Assembly: GCA_047833645.1 (NCBI GenBank)
Contig: CP181259.1
Location: 1,054,001 to 1,118,000 of the forward strand
Source of the DNA: Pseudolactococcus sp041800635
GTDB lineage: Bacteria; Bacillota; Bacilli; Lactobacillales; Streptococcaceae
Reading direction: 5' to 3'
DNA: 64,000 nucleotides
The position numbers were made by a program, and so were the translations under genes. The notes under the pieces are model-generated. The model ran no database searches. It had not been told where the DNA came from and saw only the letters and a program-made list of their open reading frames with translations. Below, piece by piece: positions 49,508-58,243 of the stretch (position 1 is its first letter; every line of letters begins with the position of its first letter).

Positions 49508-52039
49508 TTAAATCGTTTCAAACAAAGCGACAACTTTTGCTTTTTGATCGGCTAACAAGGCGATTTTAGCAGCAATTTGTGTTTTTGCCATCTCGATAAT
49601 GCGTTTGAAGGCTGGTTCATCTTTGAAGGGTTCTGTGAAGTCGATAAAGGCTTGCAGTTTGGCTTCAGTGTCAAAGCTATTACCAATGACTTTGATAAAG
49701 TCACCAGAGGCCATATCTCCGCCAAGCTTTTCTTGCACCCAATCCCAATTCTCAACCAACCAGTCAAAGGCAGCAGCTTGAGAAAACTCACGGCTGACAA
49801 GTGATGAGAACCAGAAACGTAAGTCTTGTGGTTTTACCAAATCAGTGTTGCGATATTGTGAGATGATCGTGTCGACTGTTGCCGTATTTTTCGTGCTAGA
49901 CACCGCAACATTCAACTCACGTTGGAAAGTTTGGTCAGTCGTTTTAGCATAAGCATCGAAATAGCTTTGAACTAAGTCGTCTGTTTCCTTTTCAACGATT
50001 TCATTTTTCAGGACAACTTGTCTGATATCAGCTGGAATACTGTGAATATCAGCAAGGTTTTGGCTAAAGACCTCTGATGATTGGGCAACAGCATCCGCAT
50101 TTTCAGCGTAGACTTCCCATGAAATTGGCAAGGCACGTAATTGCTCATCATTGAATGATTCACCGTCGATTTTAGTCCAACCTAAACGGTTGTATTGTTT
50201 GTCAAACAAACGGGCAACAAATTTCTTGAAGTTGACTTCTGAATCCGTTGATTCATCGATGAAAATTTTCAGAGCATTGAGCGCTTGTGACATGGCCAAG
50301 TTGACCACGTTTGACGGTTCATTATCAAATGTCGCCAGCAAGTTGACCAAGTCAGCATAGTCAGACAAGCCACCTTCTGCCAATTTCAAGGCAGATTGGA
50401 TGAGTTGAACTTTTGTAATTGTGTCAAAAGTTGGCACTGCTGCAGTAACTTTTTCAGTCAATGCTGCATCGTATTTGACCAAATAGTGGGCGGCATTTTG
50501 TGCATTAAAAAGGAGTGGTTTGTCGCCATTTTCAGCTGATAAAGCCGCAAAATTTGGGATTCTAATTTCTGCTTCTGACAAGACATCAGGCAGACCCGTC
50601 CAGTTCGTGTTAAGCGGGATTTGCCATAGACGTCCTTGATCCACGCCCTCACCTGTGAAGAATTGTTGTTGGCGTAAAACGAGTGCATCGTTTTCTACAG
50701 ACACGCTTAAGACAGGATAACCGGGCTGCTCGATCCACGATGTCATAAAGGCTGAGACATCACGACCTGACGCTGCTGACAAAGCATCCCATAAATCGCG
50801 GCCAACGGTATTGCCATACTGATGCACGTCAAAATAGGCATGAAGGCCGGCTGAAAAGTCAGTGTCGCCGAGCCATTTGCGGAGCATAACCATAAGACGA
50901 GCGCCTTTGGCATAGACGATCGCACCGTCAAAGAGCGTGTTGATTTCGTCAGGGTGGTTGACGGCAACATGGACGGATTGGACGCCGTCGATGGCATCAC
51001 GATTAAGCGCCATAGGGGCTTCAGATACTGAGAACTGCTCCCAGATGTGCCAATCAGGTTCAATCGCATCAATGGCAACGTATTCCATCATGTTGGCGAA
51101 TGATTCGTTCAACCAAAGGTCATCCCACCACTCCATTGTCACTAGGTCACCAAACCATTGGTGGGCAAGCTCATGCGCGATGACAAGCGCCACGTATTGG
51201 CGGCTGGCAAGGGTTGAGTTGTCTGGATCGGCGAGCAAGGCGACTTCACGATAAGTGATGGCCCCCCAGTTTTCCATCGCACCTGCTGAAAAGTCAGGCA
51301 GACCGATATGCCATGAATGTGGCAATGGATAGGCGACTTTGAAGTAGTCTTCGTAAAATTCGATGACGCGAATGGCGATATCTAAAGGAAAATCAAGCGC
51401 TTGCGCTTTGTGGGCTTTGGTTGCAAAAACACCAACTTGTGTCCCGTTTTTCGTTTTGCCAAGTTTTGACTGCATATCGCCAAAGACAAAGGCCAAGAGG
51501 TAAGATGACATCTTAACGGTTGTGTCAAAGGTATGCACACCATTCTCATTTGAAATTTCTGGCATGTTTGACACGATTGCTTCGCCGTCTTTTTCGTCGT
51601 ATTTGACTGACAAATCAAACGTTGCTTTGGCAGCTGGCTCATCAATAGATGGAAAGGCTTGACGGGCAAAATGCGTCTCAAACTGTGTACCGACTAACTG
51701 TTTCTTCTCACCGTCTGCTTCATAGTATGACGGGTAAATCCCTGTCATATTATCTGTTAAAGCTGCCGAGTAAGTGAAGGTAACAGTCGTTTGACCTGTT
51801 TCAGAGACTTTAAAGGCTACCGTTTCTGATGGGTCATCCAAGGTGAAATCAACTGCTTGACCATTGACAGTAACGGATGTAATCTCTAAATCTTTTTGGT
51901 GAAAAGCAAGATCAGTCGTCAGGCTCTCACCTGTTACAGTAACTTGACCTTCGAACCGTTTTATTTCTCGGTTAACGTCCAGAAAAATTTGATAATTTTC
52001 TGGTTTGAAATCATTATACAAATGCTTAAAGTCGCTCAT
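49508..52039 (-). CDS. pepN: Aminopeptidase N (lysyl aminopeptidase)
   Basis: An 843-aa M1 zinc aminopeptidase, close to the lactococcal PepN length. GAMENWGAITYRE is the exopeptidase motif, HELAHQWFGDLVTMEWWDDLWLNESFA holds the zinc motif HEXXH-18x-E, and IVYAKGARL carries the transition-state Tyr. The N-terminal half reads MTGIYPSYYEADGEKKQLVGTQFE (split: MTGIYPSYYEADG, EKKQLVGTQFE), very like L. lactis PepN. The ATG at 52039 has GGAG 6 bases upstream. Key enzyme for peptide use in milk-type niches. Single gene with its own promoter. Confidence 0.97.
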   Translation of the reverse strand: MSDFKHLYNDFKPENYQIFLDVNREIKRFEGQVTVTGESLTTDLAFHQKDLEITSVTVNGQAVDFTLDDPSETVAFKVSETGQTTVTFTYSAALTDNMTGIYPSYYEADGEKKQLVGTQFETHFARQAFPSIDEPAAKATFDLSVKYDEKDGEAIVSNMPEISNENGVHTFDTTVKMSSYLLAFVFGDMQSKLGKTKNGTQVGVFATKAHKAQALDFPLDIAIRVIEFYEDYFKVAYPLPHSWHIGLPDFSAGAMENWGAITYREVALLADPDNSTLASRQYVALVIAHELAHQWFGDLVTMEWWDDLWLNESFANMMEYVAIDAIEPDWHIWEQFSVSEAPMALNRDAIDGVQSVHVAVNHPDEINTLFDGAIVYAKGARLMVMLRKWLGDTDFSAGLHAYFDVHQYGNTVGRDLWDALSAASGRDVSAFMTSWIEQPGYPVLSVSVENDALVLRQQQFFTGEGVDQGRLWQIPLNTNWTGLPDVLSEAEIRIPNFAALSAENGDKPLLFNAQNAAHYLVKYDAALTEKVTAAVPTFDTITKVQLIQSALKLAEGGLSDYADLVNLLATFDNEPSNVVNLAMSQALNALKIFIDESTDSEVNFKKFVARLFDKQYNRLGWTKIDGESFNDEQLRALPISWEVYAENADAVAQSSEVFSQNLADIHSIPADIRQVVLKNEIVEKETDDLVQSYFDAYAKTTDQTFQRELNVAVSSTKNTATVDTIISQYRNTDLVKPQDLRFWFSSLVSREFSQAAAFDWLVENWDWVQEKLGGDMASGDFIKVIGNSFDTEAKLQAFIDFTEPFKDEPAFKRIIEMAKTQIAAKIALLADQKAKVVALFETI

Positions 52040-52072
52040 GTTCATCTCCACTATTATTCATTATTCTGTTTC

Positions 52073-52101
52073 ATTATATCAAAAAAGACTGGGCTTGACA
52101 A
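52073..52101 (-). promoter_or_regulatory. Promoter of pepN
   Basis: Minus strand TTGTCA (52096-52101), 17-base spacer, TATAAT (52073-52078) with TGA before it (extended -10). About 26 bases of leader. Confidence 0.8.
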
Positions 52102-52124
52102 AATTTGGGGTCTATCTCATCAAA

Positions 52125-52150
52125 AAGCACTTGACCTCAGCCAAGTGCTT
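52125..52150 (-). terminator. Terminator of purA
   Basis: Minus strand AAGCACTTG/CAAGTGCTT (9 bp), 8-base loop, then T5. Confidence 0.88.
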
Positions 52151-52161
52151 CATTTTGATAC

Positions 52162-53454
52162 TTACAAAACGCCCCAAACACTTTCCAAGACATTGGTCTG
52201 ATCGCGACCAGGACCCACTGAGAAAGTTGAGATCTTCACGCCAACGAGCTCTGACACGCGGCGGACATAATTTTTCGCTGTTTCAGGCAGATCGTCCAAA
52301 TGACGGACACCCGTAATGTCTTCAGACCAACCTGGTAATGTTTCATAGATTGGTGTACAACGTTGTAGTGTCTCAAGACTTGCGGGATAATAATCAATCC
52401 GCTCACCATCAAGGTCATAAGCCACACAGATTTTAACCTCATCAAGACCTGTCAAAACATCGATTGAATTAAGAGACAGATTTGTCAAACCAGACACACG
52501 ACGTGAATGGCGCATGACCACTGAGTCAAACCAACCGACACGGCGCGGACGACCAGTTGTTGTGCCATATTCATGACCCACTTCACGTATTTGATGACCG
52601 ACTTCATCGTTCAATTCAGTCGGGAATGGGCCGTCACCAACACGTGATGTATAAGCTTTACAAACCCCAACAACTTTAGAAATCTTAGATGGCCCAACAC
52701 CTGAACCAATCGTCACACCACCTGCGACAGGGTTTGAAGACGTCACATACGGGTAAGTCCCTTGGTCGATATCAAGCATGACCCCTTGTGCCCCCTCAAA
52801 GAGGACACGTTTACCGGCGTCTAAGGCATCATTCAAAATCACGGATGTGTCTGTCACGTACTTCTTGATTTGTTGACCGTAGTCATAATATTCTTCAAAA
52901 ATGTCTTGGAAATCAACAGGATCAACTTCATACATTTTCGTAAATTCACGATTTTTTTGTTCAAGGTTGATCTTCAAACGCTCAGCGAAAATCTCTTTGT
53001 CCAGCAAATCGGCAATCCGAATCCCAACACGCGCAGCCTTGTCCATATAAGCTGGGCCAATGCCTTTAATCGTTGTCCCGATTTTGTTATCGCCTTTCGA
53101 GTCTTCTTGGAGCTGATCCAGTTTGATATGGTAAGGCAAAATTACATGCGCCCGATCAGAAATCCGAAGATTATCTGTCGTAATGCCCGCATCATGCAAG
53201 TAAGCCAACTCTTTAACCAATGATTTCGGATTAACGACCACGCCATTCCCGATGACAGAAACCTTCTCAGGATAGAAAATCCCTGACGGAATCAAATGTA
53301 ATTTATATTTAGTCCCTTCGATAACAATGGTATGCCCAGCATTATCGCCACCCTGATAGCGCGCGATAACCTCCGCATTTTCACTGAGAAAATCCGTGAT
53401 TTTCCCCTTACCTTCATCACCCCATTGGGTCCCAACAACAACTACTGATGACAT
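52162..53454 (-). CDS. purA: Adenylosuccinate synthetase
   Basis: A 430-aa GTP-dependent enzyme of AMP synthesis. MSSVVVVGTQWGDEGKGKITD is the P-loop start (shown in two parts: VVVGTQWGDEGKGK), GGDNAGHTI, GIGPAYMDKAARVGIR, EGAQGVMLDIDQGTYPYVTSS, TRVGDGPFPTE and TTGRPRRVGWFD follow. It condenses IMP with aspartate. The ATG at 53454 has AAGGAG upstream. Single gene with promoter (TATAAT 53523-53528) and terminator. Confidence 0.98.
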   Translation of the reverse strand: MSSVVVVGTQWGDEGKGKITDFLSENAEVIARYQGGDNAGHTIVIEGTKYKLHLIPSGIFYPEKVSVIGNGVVVNPKSLVKELAYLHDAGITTDNLRISDRAHVILPYHIKLDQLQEDSKGDNKIGTTIKGIGPAYMDKAARVGIRIADLLDKEIFAERLKINLEQKNREFTKMYEVDPVDFQDIFEEYYDYGQQIKKYVTDTSVILNDALDAGKRVLFEGAQGVMLDIDQGTYPYVTSSNPVAGGVTIGSGVGPSKISKVVGVCKAYTSRVGDGPFPTELNDEVGHQIREVGHEYGTTTGRPRRVGWFDSVVMRHSRRVSGLTNLSLNSIDVLTGLDEVKICVAYDLDGERIDYYPASLETLQRCTPIYETLPGWSEDITGVRHLDDLPETAKNYVRRVSELVGVKISTFSVGPGRDQTNVLESVWGVL

Positions 53455-53522
53455 ATCTTCTCCTTCAAGATTCAAGTCCAGACTTGACACTCTTTAAAAA
53501 CTTGCTCAAATTGCAACACTTT

Positions 53523-53531
53523 ATTATATCA
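53523..53531 (-). promoter_or_regulatory. Extended -10 promoter of purA
   Basis: Minus strand TGATATAAT (TATAAT at 53523-53528); a weak TGGCAA lies 17 bases upstream at 53546-53551. Confidence 0.6.
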
Positions 53532-53691
53532 AATCTACCTGGAGATTGCCACCTTACTCCCTATTTTACCTGACTATGTGTCTGTAAAGTTCGGAAATAG
53601 CTGAACCTTTTGGCAAGTTATGGCTTTGAATCTCTTTTTTTGAAAATTGTTTATACCTTGCAAACTCTCCTACAACATGCAATTAAAAAAA

Positions 53692-53711
53692 CAAGGATTT
53701 TCAAACCCTTG
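53692..53711 (-). terminator. Terminator of the SemiSWEET gene
   Basis: Minus strand CAAGG/CCTTG stem extended by A-T pairs, followed by T7. Confidence 0.65.
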
Positions 53712-53749
53712 ATTTTAGATTGATGATGTACTTTGATAGTAATGACTAA

Positions 53750-54010
53750 TTATAGGGCTGTGATAAACGTGATAAGCCCAAAAACAATGCCAGGAAAGTT
53801 TGCCGTTGCTAATGCATAATCTCTTTGTTTTTTACATAAACCGTAAACAACCCAAAGTGTACAGTTAATCGCTGCAACTAACGGTTGAATTGGGTTGCCT
53901 TTTATCCCTGACATATTATCCGCTATTTGAGGAATATATGAGACATACATCATGACTGACATCGTCGTTGCAACCCAGCTTAAATACTTAATCATTTTTT
54001 CTTGATTCAT
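53750..54010 (-). CDS. SemiSWEET sugar transporter (MtN3/PQ-loop)
   Basis: An 86-aa protein with three membrane helices, half of a SWEET unit. The PQ motif is YVSYIPQIADNM, and the conserved Asn-Pro and Trp-rich stretch is GNPIQPLVAAINCTLWVVYGL. Two copies form a sugar facilitator. It has good spacing for AAAGGGG before the ATG at 54010. It stands alone between purA and groEL. Confidence 0.9.
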   Translation of the reverse strand: MNQEKMIKYLSWVATTMSVMMYVSYIPQIADNMSGIKGNPIQPLVAAINCTLWVVYGLCKKQRDYALATANFPGIVFGLITFITAL

Positions 54011-54156
54011 AAGTCCCCTTTTAAAGATTAAATTGACTATTCAATATCATTCTTATTTTATCTTATCATAGTTCTATCACCATTGCAAAACATAACCGCC
54101 CCTCTACGGACTTCTTGCCGACTGACTCTTAATTTTGGTAAATCAAAAAAATAGAA

Positions 54157-54182
54157 AAAGAACCCTTGATTAAGGATTCTTT
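54157..54182 (-). terminator. Terminator of groESL
   Basis: Minus strand AAAGAATCCTT/AAGGGTTCTTT stem with one mismatch, 4-base loop, then T. Confidence 0.8.
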
Positions 54183-54188
54183 AATGGC

Positions 54189-55820
54189 TTACATCATGCC
54201 GCCCATCATTGATGGATCCATGCCACCAGGCATACCGGCTGGTGCTGCTGGTTCTGGTTTATTGGCAACAACTGCTTCAGTTGTCAAAATTAAGCTAGCA
54301 ACTGATGCCGCATTTTGAAGTGCTGAACGTGTGACTTTGACTGGGTCAATAATCCCTGTCTCAATCATGTCTACCCATTCGCCTGTTGCCGCATTGAAGC
54401 CTGTCCCTGTTGCGGATTGTTTGAGTTTATCAATCACGACAGACCCTTCATAACCTGCATTTTTAGCGATTTGACGGACAGGTTCTTCAAGCGCGCGTAA
54501 AACAATGTTACGTCCTGTTAACTCATCACCTGTTAACTCGATGTCAGCAACTTGCGCAATGACGTTGACAAGCGCTGTACCACCACCAGCGACAATACCT
54601 TCTTCAACGGCTGCGCGTGTGGCGTTCAAAGCATCTTCAATCCGAAGTTTCATTTCTTTGAGCTCAGTTTCAGTGGCTGCACCGACTTTAATCACGGCCA
54701 CACCACCTGATAATTTAGCCAGACGTTCTTGTAATTTTTCGCGATCGAAGTCAGATGTTGTTTGCTCGATCTGTGATTTAATCACGGCAGTCCGATTAGC
54801 GATGGCATCTTTTCCGCCAGCGCCTTCAACAATGGTCGTGGTATCTTTATCAACGGTTACTTTGCTTGCTTGGCCGAGTGAGTCGACTGTCGCGTCTTTC
54901 AGGTCAAGGCCGAGATCTTCCGTGATGACTGTCCCACCGGTAAGGATGGCGATGTCTTCAAGCATGGCTTTCCGACGGTCACCAAAGCCAGGCGCTTTGA
55001 CTGCGACAACGTTGAAAGTCCCACGAATCTTATTCAAGACAAGTGTTGGTAAAGCCTCGCCGTCAACATCATCCGCAATAATCAAGAGTGGTCGATTTTG
55101 TTGCAAAATTTGTTCTAACAACGGCAGAACATCTTGGATGTTTGAAATCTTTTTATCTGTGATAAGAATGTAGGGATTATCAAGGTCAGCAACCATTTTT
55201 TCGTTGTCTGTTACCATGTATTGAGACAAATAACCCCGATCAAATTGCATCCCTTCAACAACATCCAGTTCAGTTTCCATCCCTTTTGATTCTTCGATGG
55301 TGATGACACCATCATTGCCAACTTTTTCCATGGCTTCAGAAATATAGTCACCGACTTTTTCTGAGCGAGAAGAAACAGCAGCAACTTGCGCAATCGCTTC
55401 TTTACCTGAAACCGGAATGGCGATGGCTTTCAAAGCCTCAACAGCTGTCGCAACAGACGTTTCAATCCCACGACGAATGCCGATCGGATTGGCACCTGCT
55501 GTGACATTTTTCAAGCCTTCACGGACAATCGCTTGTGTCAAGACAGTTGCTGTTGTTGTGCCGTCACCTGCGATATCGTTGGTTTTTGAAGCCACTTCAG
55601 AAACAAGCTTAGCTCCCATATTCTCAAAATGGTCTTCTAACTCGATTTCTTTGGCAATCGTCACACCATCATTTGTAATCAAAGGTGAACCAAATGATTT
55701 TTCTAAGACCACATTGCGACCTTTTGGGCCAAGCGTTACTTTCACTGTATCTGCTAACATATCGACACCACGTACCATTGCAGCACGCGCATCTGATGAA
55801 AATTTAATATCTTTTGACAC
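54189..55820 (-). CDS. groEL: Chaperonin GroEL (Hsp60)
   Basis: A 543-aa chaperonin. VDMLADTVKVTLGPKGRNVV, AGDGTTTATVLTQAI (ATP-binding), AAVEEGIVAGGGTALVN and the flexible C-terminal Gly-Met tail PGGMDPSMMGGMM. It folds proteins inside a double ring capped by GroES. The second gene of groESL, 51 bases after groES. Confidence 0.98.
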   Translation of the reverse strand: MSKDIKFSSDARAAMVRGVDMLADTVKVTLGPKGRNVVLEKSFGSPLITNDGVTIAKEIELEDHFENMGAKLVSEVASKTNDIAGDGTTTATVLTQAIVREGLKNVTAGANPIGIRRGIETSVATAVEALKAIAIPVSGKEAIAQVAAVSSRSEKVGDYISEAMEKVGNDGVITIEESKGMETELDVVEGMQFDRGYLSQYMVTDNEKMVADLDNPYILITDKKISNIQDVLPLLEQILQQNRPLLIIADDVDGEALPTLVLNKIRGTFNVVAVKAPGFGDRRKAMLEDIAILTGGTVITEDLGLDLKDATVDSLGQASKVTVDKDTTTIVEGAGGKDAIANRTAVIKSQIEQTTSDFDREKLQERLAKLSGGVAVIKVGAATETELKEMKLRIEDALNATRAAVEEGIVAGGGTALVNVIAQVADIELTGDELTGRNIVLRALEEPVRQIAKNAGYEGSVVIDKLKQSATGTGFNAATGEWVDMIETGIIDPVKVTRSALQNAASVASLILTTEAVVANKPEPAAPAGMPGGMDPSMMGGMM

Positions 55821-55871
55821 TTCTTCTACCTCCGGAAATTTAATATTATGCTTCTAACTTGTGTGACTGAT

Positions 55872-56156
55872 TTATTCTACGATGGCTAAGATGTCACCTT
55901 CACGAACAATCAAAAGTGTTTCAGAACCGTCTTTAATTTCAGTTCCGGCAAATTTTTCAAAAACGACAAGGTCACCAACCTTAACGCCTGGCTCGATGAC
56001 TTTTCCGTGATGGGTGTGACGGCCTTCACCAACCGCAACAACTTCTGCTGTTGAGGGTTTTTCTTGGGCACTTGTCGTCAGAACGATGCCACCGACAGAC
56101 TTCTCTTCTTCTTTTTTAACACGTAAAACAATACGATCACCTAATGGTTTTAACAT
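55872..56156 (-). CDS. groES: Co-chaperonin GroES (Hsp10)
   Basis: A 94-aa GroES. MLKPLGDRIVLRVKKEEEKS is the family start (the ATG at 56156 has GGAGG 9 bases upstream), the mobile loop is SVGGIVLTTSAQEKPSTAEV, and the C-terminus has KVGDLVVFEKFAGTEI. First gene of groESL, behind a CIRCE operator. Confidence 0.97.
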   Translation of the reverse strand: MLKPLGDRIVLRVKKEEEKSVGGIVLTTSAQEKPSTAEVVAVGEGRHTHHGKVIEPGVKVGDLVVFEKFAGTEIKDGSETLLIVREGDILAIVE

Positions 56157-56184
56157 TTGGTAAGCCTCCAATTATTTTTAATTT

Positions 56185-56211
56185 TTGGCACTCTGTGTGT
56201 TCGAGTGCTAA
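56185..56211 (-). promoter_or_regulatory. CIRCE operator (HrcA) of groESL
   Basis: Minus strand TTAGCACTC-N9-GAGTGCCAA, one mismatch from the consensus TTAGCACTC-N9-GAGTGCTAA. It lies between the promoter and groES and is the HrcA repressor site. Confidence 0.95.
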
Positions 56212-56218
56212 CAACTCT

Positions 56219-56247
56219 ATTATACTCAGTTGGTCAGGATTAGTCAA
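56219..56247 (-). promoter_or_regulatory. Promoter of groESL
   Basis: Minus strand TTGACT (56242-56247), 17-base spacer, TATAAT (56219-56224), immediately before CIRCE. Confidence 0.9.
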
Positions 56248-56294
56248 GGATTTTTGATTGTGAGACGCAAAAAAATTCAGGATAAAATCAAACA

Positions 56295-56313
56295 AACTGC
56301 CCTCGGGACAGTT
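56295..56313 (-). terminator. Probable terminator of ssb
   Basis: Minus strand AACTGTCCC/GGGCAGTT with one bulged base and a short loop, followed by TTGTTTGATTTT. Confidence 0.6.
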
Positions 56314-56361
56314 CATGATTACTAAGCATCTCCTAAGTTATTACTTTTGACAATCTGGAGA

Positions 56362-56757
56362 TTAAAATGGTAATTCTTCAGCCTCTAACATCACGTCTGA
56401 GACATCATCCACTTGATTTTCTCTTAAAGCAACGGCAGCGCGGCTTTCTAGTAAATTAAACTGCTGGCATAGGACTTCCGTCACATAGTGAGTCACACCC
56501 GTCTTGTCTTCATACCGTCGTGTCCGTAGTTCTCCCTCGATTGAGACCAGACTCCCTTTTTTAGCATAAGATGCGAACAACTCTGCTGGTTTCCCCCAGA
56601 TGACAATGGTCAAAAAATCTGCCTCGCGTTGGCCGTCAGCAGTCTTAAACTGCCGACTAACCGCTAAGGTCACGCGCAAGACGGATTTATCCGTCGGCGT
56701 TTTTTTCACTTCCGGCTGTGCGGTCAAACGACCAATTAATAAACTCTTATTTAACAT
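56362..56757 (-). CDS. ssbB: Single-stranded DNA-binding protein, SsbB type
   Basis: A 131-aa SSB: OB-fold core MLNKSLLIGRLTAQPEVK, RQFKTADGQREADFLTIVIWGKPAE and SLVSIEGELRTRRYEDKTG, with an acidic C-terminal tip EELPF. The short length equals the competence-induced SsbB of Streptococcus pneumoniae rather than the longer essential SSB, and in pneumococcus ssbB also lies directly before groESL. A ComX-box-like octamer TACGTATA is 22 bases upstream of the ATG. It likely protects incoming DNA during transformation. Confidence 0.85.
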   Translation of the reverse strand: MLNKSLLIGRLTAQPEVKKTPTDKSVLRVTLAVSRQFKTADGQREADFLTIVIWGKPAELFASYAKKGSLVSIEGELRTRRYEDKTGVTHYVTEVLCQQFNLLESRAAVALRENQVDDVSDVMLEAEELPF

Positions 56758-56779
56758 ATAAAAAATCCTCCTACTTACT

Positions 56780-56787
56780 TATACGTA
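56780..56787 (-). promoter_or_regulatory. ComX-box-like octamer upstream of ssbB
   Basis: TACGTATA on the minus strand, one base from the ComX box TACGAATA, with a T-rich stretch (TTTTATT) upstream and AGGAGG before the ATG downstream. The position right before the gene fits a SigX-type promoter. Confidence 0.5.
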
Positions 56788-56815
56788 AATAAAAGGATTT
56801 TGTTTTCATTATTTC

Positions 56816-57439
56816 TTATTTTTGCCAATGCTTAGCTGGATTAAAGGCGGTTCCTGGGATTTCACTTGCTGCGAGTTCTATAATCCCACGTTTTTGTGGG
56901 GCATTTGGCAAGGCCAATTCACGTGGACTGGCCATCATCCCAAAGCTAGCTTCACCACGAAGTTGCCCTGCAAAAATCAAGGCACCACTTGGCATCATGG
57001 CACCAGGTAGAGCAACGATTGTTTTCAGTCCCAAACGTGCATTAGGCGCACCTGCTACGATTTGAATTGTTTCATCTTCTGAAATCTTAACTTGCGCAAT
57101 ATTGAGGTGGTCAGAATCTGGATGTGGGACAAGGTCTACAATTTCACCAACTATAAATTTAGGCGCGTGATCTGGAACCAAGACCTCTTCAAAGCCAGCG
57201 GCTTTAATGGCAACGTTGAGTTGCGCAACATCGGCGTCTGAAAGGTCAACTTGACCATTGCCCGTAATGGGAAACAGAGTTGATGCGTCAAAAAAGTTCC
57301 AAGCCACGACTTGGCCGTTGTCCTCACGCATGACTTTGGCGACATTTGCCTGGCGTGTTGCTGTTAATTTCTCACCCTGATTGTCCCCTGTAATCAACAT
57401 CAAGACATCATTTAGGTGGGTGTTATAAATCGCGATCAT
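56816..57439 (-). CDS. ytpR: YtpR family tRNA-binding protein
   Basis: A 207-aa protein. The C-terminal 110 residues are an EMAP/Phe-tRNA-synthetase-beta-like OB domain (FIVGEIVDLVPHPDSDHLNIAQVKI, IVAGAPNARLGLKTIVALPGAMMPSG); the N-terminal part is the YtpR-specific DUF4479 domain. Its exact role is unknown; tRNA binding is inferred from the fold. It follows the thioredoxin gene by 31 bases in the DUF4651-trx-ytpR operon, conserved in streptococci. Confidence 0.92.
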   Translation of the reverse strand: MIAIYNTHLNDVLMLITGDNQGEKLTATRQANVAKVMREDNGQVVAWNFFDASTLFPITGNGQVDLSDADVAQLNVAIKAAGFEEVLVPDHAPKFIVGEIVDLVPHPDSDHLNIAQVKISEDETIQIVAGAPNARLGLKTIVALPGAMMPSGALIFAGQLRGEASFGMMASPRELALPNAPQKRGIIELAASEIPGTAFNPAKHWQK

Positions 57440-57470
57440 GTTATTTTCTACTCCTTTAGGCGTCTTAATC

Positions 57471-57788
57471 TTAACCTTTAATACTGGTCAAAAACGCGTT
57501 TACTTCTTCTTTTGTTTTCCGTAATTTATTGACCAGACGGCCGGTTTCTTTGCCGTCTTCAATCACGACAAAACTAGGGATGCCCATGATCCCCCATTCA
57601 ATGGCAACGTCGATATAGACATCTCGGTCAACTTCGATAAAGGTGTATTCTGGATGCGCTGCTTCAATTTCTGGCATGGCTGGTTTAATAAAAGAACAGT
57701 CCCCGCACCAGTCTGCTGTGAAAAAGAAGACATTGCGGCCTTTTTCGACGTATGTTGCTAACTCTTCTACACTATTTGGTATAATCAC
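57471..57788 (-). CDS. Thioredoxin-like protein
   Basis: A 105-aa thioredoxin-fold protein with the redox motif WCGDCSF (CGDC instead of CGPC) at about residue 29 and cis-Pro motif MGIPSFVVIEDG. No signal peptide, so it is cytoplasmic. The CGDC variant suggests a special substrate. It overlaps nothing but starts one base after the DUF4651 gene stop, so the two are coupled. Confidence 0.9.
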   Translation of the reverse strand: MIIPNSVEELATYVEKGRNVFFFTADWCGDCSFIKPAMPEIEAAHPEYTFIEVDRDVYIDVAIEWGIMGIPSFVVIEDGKETGRLVNKLRKTKEEVNAFLTSIKG

Positions 57789-57789
57789 T

Positions 57790-58104
57790 TTATTTCTCCT
57801 CTAGCGAAGCGACTAGTTCTGCTTCTGACTCGTGTGTTTCTACTATCCGCAAAGTGTCAGCATCGATTTCAAACGTGATAACGGTGCCATCCTGACGAAT
57901 GAGGCCACCTTCATGGACATGAAAAAGAATCGGATCCATCACGATCCAACTGGTTAATAGATCATCAAACATAAAATGCTGTTTGGCCAAGGCCAAGAGC
58001 TTGCGCAGATTTTTATCTTTGCGCTTCTGGTAGAGCGCGCTGACACTGACGACCAGACTGGCACTGACGAGCGCACCCACACCCATTTTCAAAATTTTCT
58101 TCAT
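57790..58104 (-). CDS. DUF4651 family protein, N-terminal membrane helix
   Basis: A 104-aa protein with one hydrophobic N-terminal segment (about residues 8-24, GVGALVSASLVVSVSAL) followed by basic QKRKDKNLRK and a soluble part with TSWIVMDPILFHVHEGGL. It matches what I know as DUF4651, found before trx and ytpR in streptococci; function unknown. The extended -10 box TGCTAAAAT ends 6 bases before the ATG, so this operon is probably leaderless. Confidence 0.8.
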   Translation of the reverse strand: MKKILKMGVGALVSASLVVSVSALYQKRKDKNLRKLLALAKQHFMFDDLLTSWIVMDPILFHVHEGGLIRQDGTVITFEIDADTLRIVETHESEAELVASLEEK

Positions 58105-58110
58105 GTTTAT

Positions 58111-58119
58111 ATTTTAGCA
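58111..58119 (-). promoter_or_regulatory. Promoter of the DUF4651-trx-ytpR operon, leaderless type
   Basis: Minus strand TGCTAAAAT (TAAAAT at 58111-58116) with six bases (ATAAAC) before the ATG and no ribosome binding site. Confidence 0.6.
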
Positions 58120-58201
58120 CAATTTTCACTTCCTCGCTAACCAACCACGTTTTTTACCCCATCTGGTCGGATTTTTGGTATCATGGAACTATCATGAAAA
58201 A

Positions 58202-58220
58202 GGCTAACTTGCGGTTAGCC
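58202..58220 (+). promoter_or_regulatory. Hairpin in the pepA leader
   Basis: GGCTAAC/GTTAGCC stem with a 5-base loop, 23 bases before the pepA ATG and just upstream of AAGGAG. It could modulate translation. Confidence 0.5.
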
Positions 58221-58243
58221 GAGTGGATTAAGGAGAGTTACAC

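Noticed and set aside
54505..55173. 222-codon open frame antisense to groEL
   Set aside because: Mirror of the strong codon bias of groEL; composition is Ser/Arg/Pro-rich and it has no start context.
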